NCBI GenBank assembly: GCA_022360315.1
Contig: JAKSDA010000065.1
Location: 62,001 to 126,000 of the forward strand
Source: Pseudomonadota bacterium
GTDB lineage: Bacteria; Myxococcota_A; Polyangia; Haliangiales; Haliangiaceae
Direction: 5' to 3'
Length of the DNA: 64,000 bases
How positions within the stretch are numbered: position 1 is the first letter of the stretch; each line of letters starts with the position of its first letter. This document shows positions 54,301 through 62,756 of the stretch, in pieces. The notes beneath the pieces are model-generated. The model was not told where the DNA came from. It did no database searches and saw only the letters and a program-made list of their open reading frames with translations. A program made the translations under genes and the position numbers.

Positions 54301-57300
54301 AATTCTACCGCCGCGTGCTCGACAGCCAGCCTGACGACCGGCGCGCTCTGAGCGCCCTCGAGAGCATTTATCGGGTCACTGCGCAGTACGCCGATCTCTA
54401 CGAGATCCTGATCCGCAAGGCCGAGTTGGCGGGTGACGATTTCGACGCCCAGGCCGCGGGACTGGCCGAGGCCGCGGGGCTGTGCGCCGACGAACTGGGC
54501 CGCCCGGACGACGCGATCGTGGCCTGGGAGCAAGTTCTCGAGATCACGCCCGAGAATCGAGAGGCGGTTCAGTCACTCGAAAAGCTCTACGAAGACTCGG
54601 ATCGGTACCACGATCTGGTCGATCTTCTCGAGCGCCGACTCGGCTACGCGTTCGCCCTCGAAGAGGCCGTATCGCTGCGCTATCGCCTCGGCCAAATTCA
54701 CGAGGAAAAGCTCAACGACTCCGACAATGCGGTCGAAAACTACAGCGCCGCGCTGGGCGGCGATCCCGACCACGAGGGCGCTATCGAGGCGCTCGAGCGT
54801 TTCCTCGACGATCCCGGCCTGCGCAACCCCGCGGCGGACGTGCTCGAAGCCAGCTACGTCAAGCAGCAGGACTGGATCAAGCTGGTCAGAATCTACGAGA
54901 TCAAACTGGATGCAGCTGAAAATACGTCCGAGCGGGTCGCGCTCACCCGCTACATCGCCAGTCTCTACGAAGAGCAACTCGAGGACCTCAAGCAGGCTTC
55001 GCACTGGTATGGCCGAGTCTTCCGCGAGGTCCCCCAGGACGCGGCGGTGCGCGACCAGCTGTGGCGACTGGCCACGATTCTCGACAACTGGGCCGAACTG
55101 GCCAACGTGTATCAGGCTTACCTCGACGAAGAGGACAGCGACGGCCCCGAGGTTGTCGAGGTGGCCCGCACTCTCGGCCACATATACAACGACCGCCTCG
55201 AAGAAATCGAGCGCGGCCAGGCCGCATATCGCCGGGTACTGGAGATCCTGCCCGACGATCTGGCCACCTTCGACCGCCTCGAGTCCATGCTCATCCGCGG
55301 CGAGCGCTGGTACGCGATCATCGACGTCTACGAGGAGGCAATCGAGGCCAGCAATGACGATGAGCGGCGCCAGGGTTTGTACATGCGCATGGCCCAAGTA
55401 TACGAGAACAACTTGCACGATCCCGCTCAGGCCACCGACGCCTATCGCGCGGTTCTCGACATCGATACCGGCAATACCCAGGCCGCCGAAGATCTCGAGC
55501 GGCTCTACGAGCAAGAAAACCAGTGGTACGAGCTGGCCGAACTTCTGGCCATGCGGATCGACCGGGTGGTCGACCAAGAAGGCGCAGAAGACGCCGAGAG
55601 CGGGTCGGGTGTCGCGGCACCCGATACCGAGAGCGCAGAGAACCTGAGCGAATACCGGATGCGGCTGGCCGATGTATTGGAGACTCGACTCGGCGATCTG
55701 GCCGCGGCCATCGATCAATACGAGCTGGTCTTATCCTCCAATGTCGACTGGCAGCGGGCTCTGGCCCCCCTCGAGCGGCTGGTTGTCAACGAAGACCACC
55801 GCGAGCGTATTGCCGAACTGCTCGAGCCGGTCTACCGGCGCAAAGACTGGTGGCAGAAGCTGGTCGTGATCCTGGATGCCCAGGTCGCCTATGCCAACGA
55901 TCCGGCGCGTCGGGTAAGCCTTTTATGCGAGGTCGCGCGGCTACACGAGACCCGCGGCGGAGACCCGAATCTGGCCCTCGATGCGCTGTCCCGCGCCTGG
56001 ATGGAGAACGTGCACGACGTCGAGGTATACGACGAGCTCACTGCTCTGGCCGCCAAGCTCGGCGCCTGGGATCAACTCGTCGATACCCTGGCACAGGGCA
56101 TCAAGGACGAATACGACGCCGATCTGGTCGCCTCGGTGCGGGCTCGCATTGCCGAAATCCACGAGCACCAAAGACGCGATGTCGACGCGGCCATCGCCGC
56201 ATGGCGGGAAGTGCTCGAAGTGCTCGACGACGATCCCCGTGCGCTCGCCGCGCTCGACCGTCTGCTGGCCAGCGAGGGCCACTTTGCCGAGCTGGTCGTG
56301 GTACTGCAACGGCGGGCCGATTTGAGCGATGATGAAGGCAACCGCCTGCTTTTGCTCCACCGCATCGCAACCCTCGACGAAGAGGAACTCGACCAGCCCG
56401 ACCAGGCCATCACGGCCTACAAGAATGTGCTCGCGGTCGACGACGCCAATCGCGAGGCGCTCGACGCCCTCGAACGGCTGTACCGCAGCCAGAGCGATTG
56501 GAATGATCTGGTCGATATCTACAGCCGCAAGATCGATCTCGCCGACAATCGCGACGCGCGCCGCGAATTGCGGTTTGCCGCAGCTGCGGTTTACGACGGC
56601 GAGCTCAACGATTCCTACGAGGCGATCGCGCTGTACAACGCGGCCCTCTCCGACGACCCGGACGATGGCGAAGCCCTGGCCAAACTCGACGAACTCTACG
56701 CCCGCGAGGCCATGTGGCCCGAGCTTCTCGAAGTTCTCGACCGCCGTGCAGCCCTCGAGAACGAGGCCGGAAAACAGGCCGAATTGAACTACCGCGCAGC
56801 CCTGATGGTCGAAAACGAACTCCTCGAGGCCGAGAGCGCCATTGACCGCTATGCGGTTGTCCTCGAGCTCAATCCCGATCATACCGGTGCGCGCCGCGCC
56901 CTCGATCGGCTGGCCGCGAACCAGGATACCCTTGAGGCGGCGACGGGAGTACTCGAGCGGATCTACCGCAGCGAGCGGGATTTCGACAAACTGGCCGAGC
57001 TCTACGAGCGTACCCTGGACGCATTGGGCCCCGAGGAAGTCGACCCCGCGGTGCGCAAAAATCAGTACGACGCCCTGGCCGAAGTCTACGAACTCGCACA
57101 CCAAGATCCCGAGGCCGCGTTTGCCGTGTGGGCGCGCGCTCTGGTCGAGCAACCCGAAGACGAGGATATTCAGGCTCAGCTCGAGCGACTGGCCAGCGAA
57201 CGCGGCGCCTGGGAGGAACTGGTCGAGTTGCTGGAGGAACGGCTGGTCGACATCGTCGATGCCCAGCTCGAGTACGTCTATGCGGCCAAGCTAGCCCGCC

Positions 57301-59873
57301 TCTACGAGGACGCGCTCGGCGATCTCGACCGTGCTGCGCACAAATACCGCCAGGCCTTGGAGGTAGCAGGGGACGAACGCGAGTCGCTGGCGGCACTCGA
57401 TCGCATCTACTCCCGGGCCGGCAAGTCCAATGATTTAGCCGAAATTCTGGCTATGGAAGCCGAGGCCACGAGCGATGAGGTCGAGCAATGTGAATTTCTG
57501 TTCCGGCTGGGCGACCTGCGCGAGATGTCGATCGGGGATACGGCCGGCGCGGTGAGCGCCTACAGCGAGGTTCTCGAGCGAATGCCCCAGCACACCGCGG
57601 CTCGTGGTGCCCTCGAGCGCCTGCTATTGTCGGCCGAGAGCGAGCGCCCGGCGATTATCAGTATCCTGGAGCCGCTGTACGAAAACGAAGACGACTACAG
57701 CAGGCTTGCCGATCTCTTGACAGCCAAGTTGAGTATTACTGATGATCACATCGATCGGGCGCAGATCTACGAGCGAGTGGCCGAGCTGTCGGAAAACCAC
57801 CTGGGCGATCCGGTGCGAGCGCTCGATGCCACGGGCGGTTGGCTGGCCGAAGATCCTCAGTCCGAGGAGGCACTGAATCAGCTCGAGCGGCTTGCCGAGG
57901 TGGTTCAGCGTTGGGGTGAGGTAGCGGCGCGGCTCGAGGGCATCATCCAGTCGGCCGACTCGGAAGACGTCAAGCGGGCGCTTTTCGGCAAGCTGGGCAC
58001 CATCCAGCTCGAGCGCCTCGGCGACGCGCAAGCAGCTGAGGCCACGTTTCGAGCTCTGCTCGCAGTCGAGCCAGAATCCACAGAGGCCCTCGAGGCCCTG
58101 GCTCAGATCTACCGCCTGTACCGCGACAGCGGGGCGCTTGCCGACGTCATGTGGCAGCTGGGAGAGCTCACCTACGACGGTCATGCCAAACGGGATTACT
58201 TCGTCGAAGTCGGCTTACTGCGCGAGGATCTCGGTGATCTCGACGGCGCGATCGCGGCCTGGACCGAGGTACTCTCACTCGACGAAAGCGATCGTCATGG
58301 GCTGGAGCGACTGGCTGCCATCTACGAACGGCGCGAGAGGTGGGAAGAGTTCATCGAAGTTCTCGAGCAGACCGCGCGGTACGCCGCGGACGCCGATGAG
58401 GAGCGCGCACTGCGGACGCGCATCGCCGGCGTTTATTCCGACGTACTGGGCCAACTCGACGACGCCGTCGACGCCTGGCAGGCGGTCCTGGACGCAGCAC
58501 CCGACGACGCCAGGGCGCTCGAGGCGCTGGAGCGGGTACACGTCCAGCGCGAGGACTGGTCGGCGGTCCACGAGGTCCTTCTCCGTCGGCTCGAAGTATT
58601 GTCGCTCTCGGGCGCGTCGCTGGGCGATATCATTGCCGTGCACTACGAGCTGTCCGAACTGGCCGAGACCAGGCTAGAAGCCATGGACGAGGCCGTGGCG
58701 CATCTCTATCAAGTGCTCGACATCGACAACGCCCATTACGAGACCTATGAGCGGCTCGAGCGCCTTTTGGCCCGAGCCGAACACTGGCACGATCTGGTCG
58801 AGGTTCTCGAGCGCCTGGCTGAGGTGCACGGTGCCATGGGCGACATTCCGGCCGAAGTAGCTGCTCTGGCCCGTGCAGCTGATGTGTGGGAAGAAAAGCT
58901 CGATGACCCCGACGCGGCTGGGTCGGTGCTCGAGAAGATCCTGCATCGCGATTCCGGCTATGTCCCGGCGCTCACTCGCCTGGCCAAGATTTATGAAGAC
59001 GCGGGCGACTGGGAGCGGTGCGGCGACGTCCTCGAGCGGGCGCTGGCCATGGGGCCACAGGGACGAGATGCAGCCGAATTGCAGTTCCGCATGGGCGAAG
59101 TCGTGAGGCGCCGCGACAGCGATGTGGAGCAGGCTACCCAGTACTGGGGACAAGCGCTTCACGCCGATGGGTCGTATTTGCCCGCCATCGAGGCAATGGA
59201 GCGGGCTGCCCGCGAGGGCGAAAACTGGGAGATGGTGGTCAATATGATGATTCGGCGTGAGAGCCTGGCCACCGACAACAGCGAGCGGCTCGAGATTTCC
59301 CTGGAACTCGCCCATCTCTATCAGACGACGTTAAACAATCCCGCCCAGGCGATTCCGCTGCTCGAGCGGGTTGCGCAAACAGCGCCCGACGACCCACGGG
59401 TTCTGAATCCGCTGGCCGACTTGTATTTCGCGGTCGGGCGTCACAACGAATCCGCGCCCATCTACCGGTCCCTGGCAGAATCGGCCAAGAAGAGCCGCAA
59501 GATGAAAGATCTGGCCCGCTATCAGCAGCGGCTCGGTGGCATCCTCGAGGCACAGGGACAGATCGACGAGGCGTTGGCTTCGTACGAAGAAGCGTTTCGG
59601 GTCAATCCTACCGACGTCGCCACCATGGCCGGCCTGGGCCGCATCTACCTGCAGCGCGAGGCCTGGCAAAAAGCCAGACGGGTGTACCGCTCACTGGTCT
59701 TGCAGAACATCGACCCATCCATGGGCCTCACCAAGGCCGAGGTCTATTACCACCTCGGCACCATCCATGTGAAACTGGGTGAAGACAAAAAGGCCAAGGG
59801 CATGTTTCAGCGCGGCCTCGAACACGAGCCAGACAACCAGGCCCTGCGCCAGGCACTCAGCTCCCTCGGTTGA
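48399..59873 (+). CDS. Giant TPR-repeat protein (about 3,820 residues)
   Basis: One uninterrupted gene of 11.5 kb encoding a soluble, acidic, all-helical protein made of TPR-like repeats from near the first residue (MAEFQHYLERLDADPRD) to the end. Each unit has the form ...WxDLVEVLERR...R..LL.RIA.L.EE.L.D...AI.AY..VLELDPD...AL.ALERLY, about 70-110 residues, repeated several dozen times with variation. Two short Glu/Ser/Ala-rich linkers break the array (near 53640-53750 and 55580-55640). No signal peptide, membrane segment or catalytic domain is seen. The start at 48399 is chosen since TPR-like sequence begins there; the upstream in-frame ATG at 48234 adds a non-repeat tail. Proteins of this kind in Myxococcota are of unknown role; a scaffold for large complexes is likely. 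Confidence 0.92.
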   Translation: MAEFQHYLERLDADPRDKQALAALETAVATNGSVLDTPDTLGIFSRVRSSLRERGELEVAAKLVDVELSAVKDRDRQADLWLEKGDLYANDLLEDEPAVACFREVLKIRPDDETASETLTHIDMERANWEKFVKKNLDEAEQSTNRGLTTHMYLAAAKLYGRYKPESNEVEVYLRKALDADPKNRQAAVQLRRLFERQERWQDLAALYSELADVASGKEGRVQALLGLAEILAERLEQPEQSTDVMKKVAVADPAHPRALRVLADAYENSEDWSALVTLYTGALKARRRTGSRESEIGMLLQIAMLYWKRLDDLDASEEYFRRIRKLDPAHPAALAFYRTYYPPRGEGAKLLQVLRQAQKSLPSADDETAIRKRAIAVEIAELAEYELGNPEKAIDAWKSILRAEPGAEDARAALKRLYRKTEKWNALLDIMKDEVERLPKDAVDGRVAGLMEVVAIYRDRLKLDVMVINTYNSILKLDPENRQALDDLAAKYEGLGRWNDLIAILSRKAQLSDLPVAERAGILRRIAGLWAERFGNYAQAIKPLEQLIEIAPDDAEALTQLKEIYTRRRQWRALIGLLDREAEKLSEEECRDVLAEMARLATERLGDNHLAIQLWNRVLPYGSAGGESNCDGEALDALSRLYEREKRYPALAEIYRRQRLIARDENTVVGVLERLGGLLNDRLKAPGQAAEAFREILAIRPRHGRATRTLRELYRASRDYRALEDMYSQLGQWDELVEALQAMADRIGDPDEKIALLERTAAIAAEYFDKPDRVARAYERILSIEPMHLGAARALVPIYEKTQKWARLLSTYEILLEHASGVAERLDLHLKSRDLCETRLGSKALAFQWTAKAFELAPDSEDLLRELERLGGEADEWNRVAEILDRRAGDEATGETEKLRFLRELGKITAGKLHDPERARGYQKRVLQLAPDDSEAMSALEEIATQLSEWPDLLEVYRRRVELSESNNDKIEILFKIAFIEEERLAELDATARTYQAILDLDSNSQRAMRALGKIQEARGDWEGLAEVLSRDLDHTEDIEVKVELLLRIGGLRENSLDRADDALNAYCDALALDPGDERIHRALQRFLDSEGADGQSVADRIPASRRVEVAALLLPIFEEAGDARRIARAIEVLRTAADTRLALDYDRRLSELYGTSLGDARQAYQAGLRVLAADPFDVGMRAALLDYAQALGANEDLAEHLVKILESSATEGDQPARQALAAELARLYEERLDAPDKAEKAWLAVLDLPETEDEYETTAYDSLARIYRATARFTDLRDLLLRREKTILDGDARKEIILAICELEESVLDNPDGAIAAYQSVLDIDPGHSQAYRALERLLLHKESYAELERLLGRQLDQIKDEDERIALIYRRAELRARNLSDQRGATDLLEVVVDRQPHHEGARALLEEIMAAPELRMRIARILEPLYESEERWSLFCAVLRAQREFATAPDEASDLLSRVAEVEQTYMEEPERAFETWIEAFTVDPSDDKPRRAVLQLAASLDRWPTAAAAYEDALDAVDSADVALVAELLAELAAIYDDDLTDVDKAISAYVRLYELDPSNPDTVRPAIEALARLYQEQQRWGDLISALRRQSEWVDNPEERKELLAKVAFIEEEKLEDTAAAAATWREVLAEDPEDARSLDALERLLGQQGNSAELGEILRRRVEFAGSPEERKQFMFRIARLCERDLEDTQEAIAAYLEVLDELPDDRATLIELSRLYAARERYPDLLDILERRLFALRDRDGGEEVNPGAEQATGEDAAIEHSSQAAEAHSDEAAELMFEIGKILETRLARDSEAVERYAAVLEIRPDHGGALSAVEALLAEPELRRRVAEILQPIYEAGQEHQKLANLLLQVADSESDARDQLPYLREVADLFENYLDDKNRSFEVMIRTVRAAVAEPELPFFINELARLAAELGREGDLIDIYAEIAPDVFDGELQRRLYLDVADLARAVRKDIELGREFYRRVLDSQPDDRRALSALESIYRVTAQYADLYEILIRKAELAGDDFDAQAAGLAEAAGLCADELGRPDDAIVAWEQVLEITPENREAVQSLEKLYEDSDRYHDLVDLLERRLGYAFALEEAVSLRYRLGQIHEEKLNDSDNAVENYSAALGGDPDHEGAIEALERFLDDPGLRNPAADVLEASYVKQQDWIKLVRIYEIKLDAAENTSERVALTRYIASLYEEQLEDLKQASHWYGRVFREVPQDAAVRDQLWRLATILDNWAELANVYQAYLDEEDSDGPEVVEVARTLGHIYNDRLEEIERGQAAYRRVLEILPDDLATFDRLESMLIRGERWYAIIDVYEEAIEASNDDERRQGLYMRMAQVYENNLHDPAQATDAYRAVLDIDTGNTQAAEDLERLYEQENQWYELAELLAMRIDRVVDQEGAEDAESGSGVAAPDTESAENLSEYRMRLADVLETRLGDLAAAIDQYELVLSSNVDWQRALAPLERLVVNEDHRERIAELLEPVYRRKDWWQKLVVILDAQVAYANDPARRVSLLCEVARLHETRGGDPNLALDALSRAWMENVHDVEVYDELTALAAKLGAWDQLVDTLAQGIKDEYDADLVASVRARIAEIHEHQRRDVDAAIAAWREVLEVLDDDPRALAALDRLLASEGHFAELVVVLQRRADLSDDEGNRLLLLHRIATLDEEELDQPDQAITAYKNVLAVDDANREALDALERLYRSQSDWNDLVDIYSRKIDLADNRDARRELRFAAAAVYDGELNDSYEAIALYNAALSDDPDDGEALAKLDELYAREAMWPELLEVLDRRAALENEAGKQAELNYRAALMVENELLEAESAIDRYAVVLELNPDHTGARRALDRLAANQDTLEAATGVLERIYRSERDFDKLAELYERTLDALGPEEVDPAVRKNQYDALAEVYELAHQDPEAAFAVWARALVEQPEDEDIQAQLERLASERGAWEELVELLEERLVDIVDAQLEYVYAAKLARLYEDALGDLDRAAHKYRQALEVAGDERESLAALDRIYSRAGKSNDLAEILAMEAEATSDEVEQCEFLFRLGDLREMSIGDTAGAVSAYSEVLERMPQHTAARGALERLLLSAESERPAIISILEPLYENEDDYSRLADLLTAKLSITDDHIDRAQIYERVAELSENHLGDPVRALDATGGWLAEDPQSEEALNQLERLAEVVQRWGEVAARLEGIIQSADSEDVKRALFGKLGTIQLERLGDAQAAEATFRALLAVEPESTEALEALAQIYRLYRDSGALADVMWQLGELTYDGHAKRDYFVEVGLLREDLGDLDGAIAAWTEVLSLDESDRHGLERLAAIYERRERWEEFIEVLEQTARYAADADEERALRTRIAGVYSDVLGQLDDAVDAWQAVLDAAPDDARALEALERVHVQREDWSAVHEVLLRRLEVLSLSGASLGDIIAVHYELSELAETRLEAMDEAVAHLYQVLDIDNAHYETYERLERLLARAEHWHDLVEVLERLAEVHGAMGDIPAEVAALARAADVWEEKLDDPDAAGSVLEKILHRDSGYVPALTRLAKIYEDAGDWERCGDVLERALAMGPQGRDAAELQFRMGEVVRRRDSDVEQATQYWGQALHADGSYLPAIEAMERAAREGENWEMVVNMMIRRESLATDNSERLEISLELAHLYQTTLNNPAQAIPLLERVAQTAPDDPRVLNPLADLYFAVGRHNESAPIYRSLAESAKKSRKMKDLARYQQRLGGILEAQGQIDEALASYEEAFRVNPTDVATMAGLGRIYLQREAWQKARRVYRSLVLQNIDPSMGLTKAEVYYHLGTIHVKLGEDKKAKGMFQRGLEHEPDNQALRQALSSLG

Positions 59874-59990
59874 GCGCTGAACGACCGGTTGTCGCGGCAT
59901 GGTAGTGTACCGCGTTTCTGTTCAGGGCGACAAAGTGGTCGAGCCGTTGGCCAGAGGGGAAGCTGAGGGGAGTGGAACCGGCCGAGGGAC

Positions 59991-62048
59991 CTATTCGGGG
60001 TCTACCAGCAATAGGTGTATTTCATCGGATTCGGTATGGGCCGTGTAAATGAGCAGCTTGCCGTGGAAAGCGAGCATGCGCATGTGTTTCGTGAGGATGG
60101 GTAGCTCGTCGACCAGTACGGACCATTTTTTGCTCGCAGGATCGTAGACCTCGATGGAGCGGTCGGGTCGAAGCTTGCCGCCATCGAACCTCGCCGACCC
60201 ACCTGCGAGATAGAGCTTGCCACCAAGTGCGACCAGTTGGGGAGAGAGCCGCGTGCGTCGAGGTGCCGGGATAGTATGCCATGTTTTGGTGGCGAACTCG
60301 AACACGTCACATGCGTCGACCAGCTGGAATCCGTCGCGCATCCCTCCGATCAAGTAGTAGCGCCCGTCGAGCAACGCACCGCCAAAGGCACGGCGCGGCT
60401 GCGGGAGCTCGACTCCGCTGTCGATAAAGGGGGCGCTGGCATCACCGGCTTTGGCTACCAGCACGGGTTTCAGGTGGCGAAAGTGATCGCTGTCCGCGCG
60501 GCTGGGATCGTAGTCCAGCCCGCCAAAAACCCATAGCTCCCCACCGTGACGGGTCAGGCCAAACTGGCTGCGCGGGACCGGCAGTGCCCCCGAGCGAGGG
60601 GTCCATATATCTCCATCGAAGTCGTAGAGATAGCTCTCTGCATGCGTGCGCGCGGCCTTGCCGTCGTGTCCAAACCCTCCCACCGAGATGCCGACATCGC
60701 TGCGCTGGCTCACGACAGTTTGCATGGTTTGGCGCGGGACCGGATACGGCTTCATGGGCTCCCATTTGAGCATGCCCAGGTGCAATTTATGTGCATGGGT
60801 CAGAAAGTTATCCGACTCGAAATCATGTTGCTCCAGACTGTTGTTGCCACCAAAAACGTAGAGCGTATTGCCGCGCAGGAAGATGCCCTGTCGGTTCTTG
60901 GCCGGTCCTGGCGCGGTCAAGGTCCATCGTGTGATTCGCGGTGTAGTCGAGCCAGGGCCGACAGATACCCGCTCTACGTGACGAACGCGCGACTTGCTAG
61001 ACATACCGAGTATGCCGCCGACCACCACAATTTCATTTTGCGAGGTGCGCACCAACCTGTGAAAGAAGCGGGGAAATCGCAGCTTCTTCACCATCTCCCA
61101 TCGGCCATTGCCGACACTCAACCGATACACCGTGCCATCACCGCCGCTGGCGTATGCGTATTCGTCAGTACCGACTGCGCCGATGCCAAACGGCGAGGCT
61201 GGATAATCGGGACCGCGGCTCCAGCTTTTTGCTTTCACATCGTAGATATCGACCCGCCTGGATGGTTCGCCGTCGGATGACATACCGCCAATGGCGACGA
61301 GGTGATCACCAACTGCAGCAACGGCCAATGCTCGCCGCTCGAATGGGACGTCGAACGCTTCCCATTGGGAACTGGGATCATCGAGATTTAACGCGAGCCC
61401 TGTACTGTGCCATTTCTTTTCGTCACCATCGACCAGCTGCCATCCTCCGAGTACGTAGAGCGTATTTCCCAGCGCGACAGCGTCGTGAGATGAACGCCCT
61501 TCTGGCAAACTGGGCATGGCTGCCCACCGGCCGATACTCGGTCGAAAACGCGCTACTTCAGTAACCGACTGCAAGTTCTCGGGCTGGTCGGAGCGGTTCT
61601 GAGCTCGCATCCCGCCGACCCGAATGAGTGCGTCACCGTGGGCGGTGAGTGCCACGCTTTGCAAGGGCTCGATGCCGGGGAGCTGTTCCCAACCACTGGC
61701 CCGAGCCAGATTCAGGCGATACAGCGCACCGGACTGCCCTTCCTTTGAGTAGGCGTGAGGCTCGCCAAAGTACCCCCCGAGGATATAGAGCCAGCCACCG
61801 TGCTCGGCGGCACCAAAGCTGGTGATCGCTTGTGGCAAAAGATCCGTATCCGAATGTCTCAACAAAGGGTCGGACGGTAGTTTTCGGACTGTGGGATGTG
61901 TGGTCTTGGCCGGTGGTATGGCGCTTTCAGGCGGCTGCGGAGTGGGCTTTGCAGTGGGGCTGGAGCACGCGTGCAGCAATGCCAGTACCAATCCCATGCT
62001 CCAACAAAAATGAATTTGTACGGGATAGTCGTTTTCTTTTGATCTCAT
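59991..62048 (-). CDS. Kelch-repeat lipoprotein
   Basis: A 685-residue outer-membrane or surface lipoprotein. The signal sequence ends in LLHACSS (lipobox Cys near residue 28), then a Pro/Thr-rich linker, then many kelch blades with the GG motif: GGWLYILGGYFG, GNTLYVLGGWQL, GDHLVAIGGMSSDG, GNTLYVFGGNN, GGELWVFGGLDYD, GRYYLIGGMRDG and GKLYLAGGSARF. About twelve blades suggest two beta-propellers. It is the last gene of the TonB receptor and HmuY-like set, 28 bases from the HmuY stop. A substrate- or partner-binding role in haem or ligand acquisition is inferred from position. No strong ribosome binding site was seen; ATG at 62048. Confidence 0.85.
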   Translation of the reverse strand: MRSKENDYPVQIHFCWSMGLVLALLHACSSPTAKPTPQPPESAIPPAKTTHPTVRKLPSDPLLRHSDTDLLPQAITSFGAAEHGGWLYILGGYFGEPHAYSKEGQSGALYRLNLARASGWEQLPGIEPLQSVALTAHGDALIRVGGMRAQNRSDQPENLQSVTEVARFRPSIGRWAAMPSLPEGRSSHDAVALGNTLYVLGGWQLVDGDEKKWHSTGLALNLDDPSSQWEAFDVPFERRALAVAAVGDHLVAIGGMSSDGEPSRRVDIYDVKAKSWSRGPDYPASPFGIGAVGTDEYAYASGGDGTVYRLSVGNGRWEMVKKLRFPRFFHRLVRTSQNEIVVVGGILGMSSKSRVRHVERVSVGPGSTTPRITRWTLTAPGPAKNRQGIFLRGNTLYVFGGNNSLEQHDFESDNFLTHAHKLHLGMLKWEPMKPYPVPRQTMQTVVSQRSDVGISVGGFGHDGKAARTHAESYLYDFDGDIWTPRSGALPVPRSQFGLTRHGGELWVFGGLDYDPSRADSDHFRHLKPVLVAKAGDASAPFIDSGVELPQPRRAFGGALLDGRYYLIGGMRDGFQLVDACDVFEFATKTWHTIPAPRRTRLSPQLVALGGKLYLAGGSARFDGGKLRPDRSIEVYDPASKKWSVLVDELPILTKHMRMLAFHGKLLIYTAHTESDEIHLLLVDPE

Positions 62049-62076
62049 GGCGACTGAGTCTTGAGGTTATATGTGA

Positions 62077-62736
62077 TCATGTATTTGATGGGTCGGCTAT
62101 CTCTTGCCATCGAAAGCTGAGATACCCCGATGCCCCGGCGTCATTGTAATAACTGAGTATTTCCAGCTTGTAGTAATGTCCGTCGACTGAATGAAGCACG
62201 TACGTGATGTCCCTGGGGGTGAGGACGTGGTTCGCGGGGTTGTAGTCCCACCATCGAGAATCGCCCGTATCGAACGCATAATCGGGTTTATCGTTTTCGT
62301 CGCCTCCCTGATCGACTGGGGTGTCCGGCTCGTCGGTGATGTAACCGGTGTCCGGTGCCTGGCTCAATGATCCGAATTCCTGTCCTGTGAGCGCTGCAAT
62401 TTCGACGTTGCCAGAACCGCTCACACCACCGTTGATCTTGACATTGGAGCGCTGAAAACCCATATCCCAATCTGCCGAGGTATCGGGGGAATCCGGAACG
62501 ATTTCCTCTTTGCTGGACAGATTCAGATACACCCACACGGTCGAATCGCTGGCATCCACCCGAGTGATCGTCGTGCCGTCCCCGGGGTCTTCATGGACAA
62601 TAGTCCCTTCGGGGGCGCCCCCCCCGCCCCCGAAGGGTTTATCTGCAGGGGTATCCAGTTGCGGAGCGCAGCCCTGGGCCACGCCCAGTGCGACGCCCAG
62701 CAACAATGAAAACAGTGCTTCCGACATTCTGGTCAT
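62077..62736 (-). CDS. HmuY-like lipoprotein
   Basis: A 219-residue lipoprotein: signal peptide ending VAQGCAPQ, a Gly-rich linker, then the HmuY fold seen by ADWDMGFQRSNVKINGGVSGSGN, AALTGQEFG and YVLHSVDGHYYKLEILSYY.....GYLSFRW. In Porphyromonas gingivalis HmuY is a haemophore that passes haem to the HmuR receptor. Two His residues in LHSVDGHYYKL are candidates for haem ligation, but whether they align with the known ligands is not established. ATG at 62736 has GAGAGG eight bases upstream. It lies 20 bases after the TonB receptor gene on the same strand, reproducing the hmuR-hmuY pairing. Confidence 0.88.
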   Translation of the reverse strand: MTRMSEALFSLLLGVALGVAQGCAPQLDTPADKPFGGGGGAPEGTIVHEDPGDGTTITRVDASDSTVWVYLNLSSKEEIVPDSPDTSADWDMGFQRSNVKINGGVSGSGNVEIAALTGQEFGSLSQAPDTGYITDEPDTPVDQGGDENDKPDYAFDTGDSRWWDYNPANHVLTPRDITYVLHSVDGHYYKLEILSYYNDAGASGYLSFRWQEIADPSNT

Positions 62737-62756
62737 TGTGGTTGCCTCTCAGTTAG

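Noticed and set aside
59905..59930. A further copy of the 38 kb repeat, sharing about 12 bases (CTGAACAGAAAC on the minus strand)
   Set aside because: The match stops after about 12 bases, too short to separate from chance.
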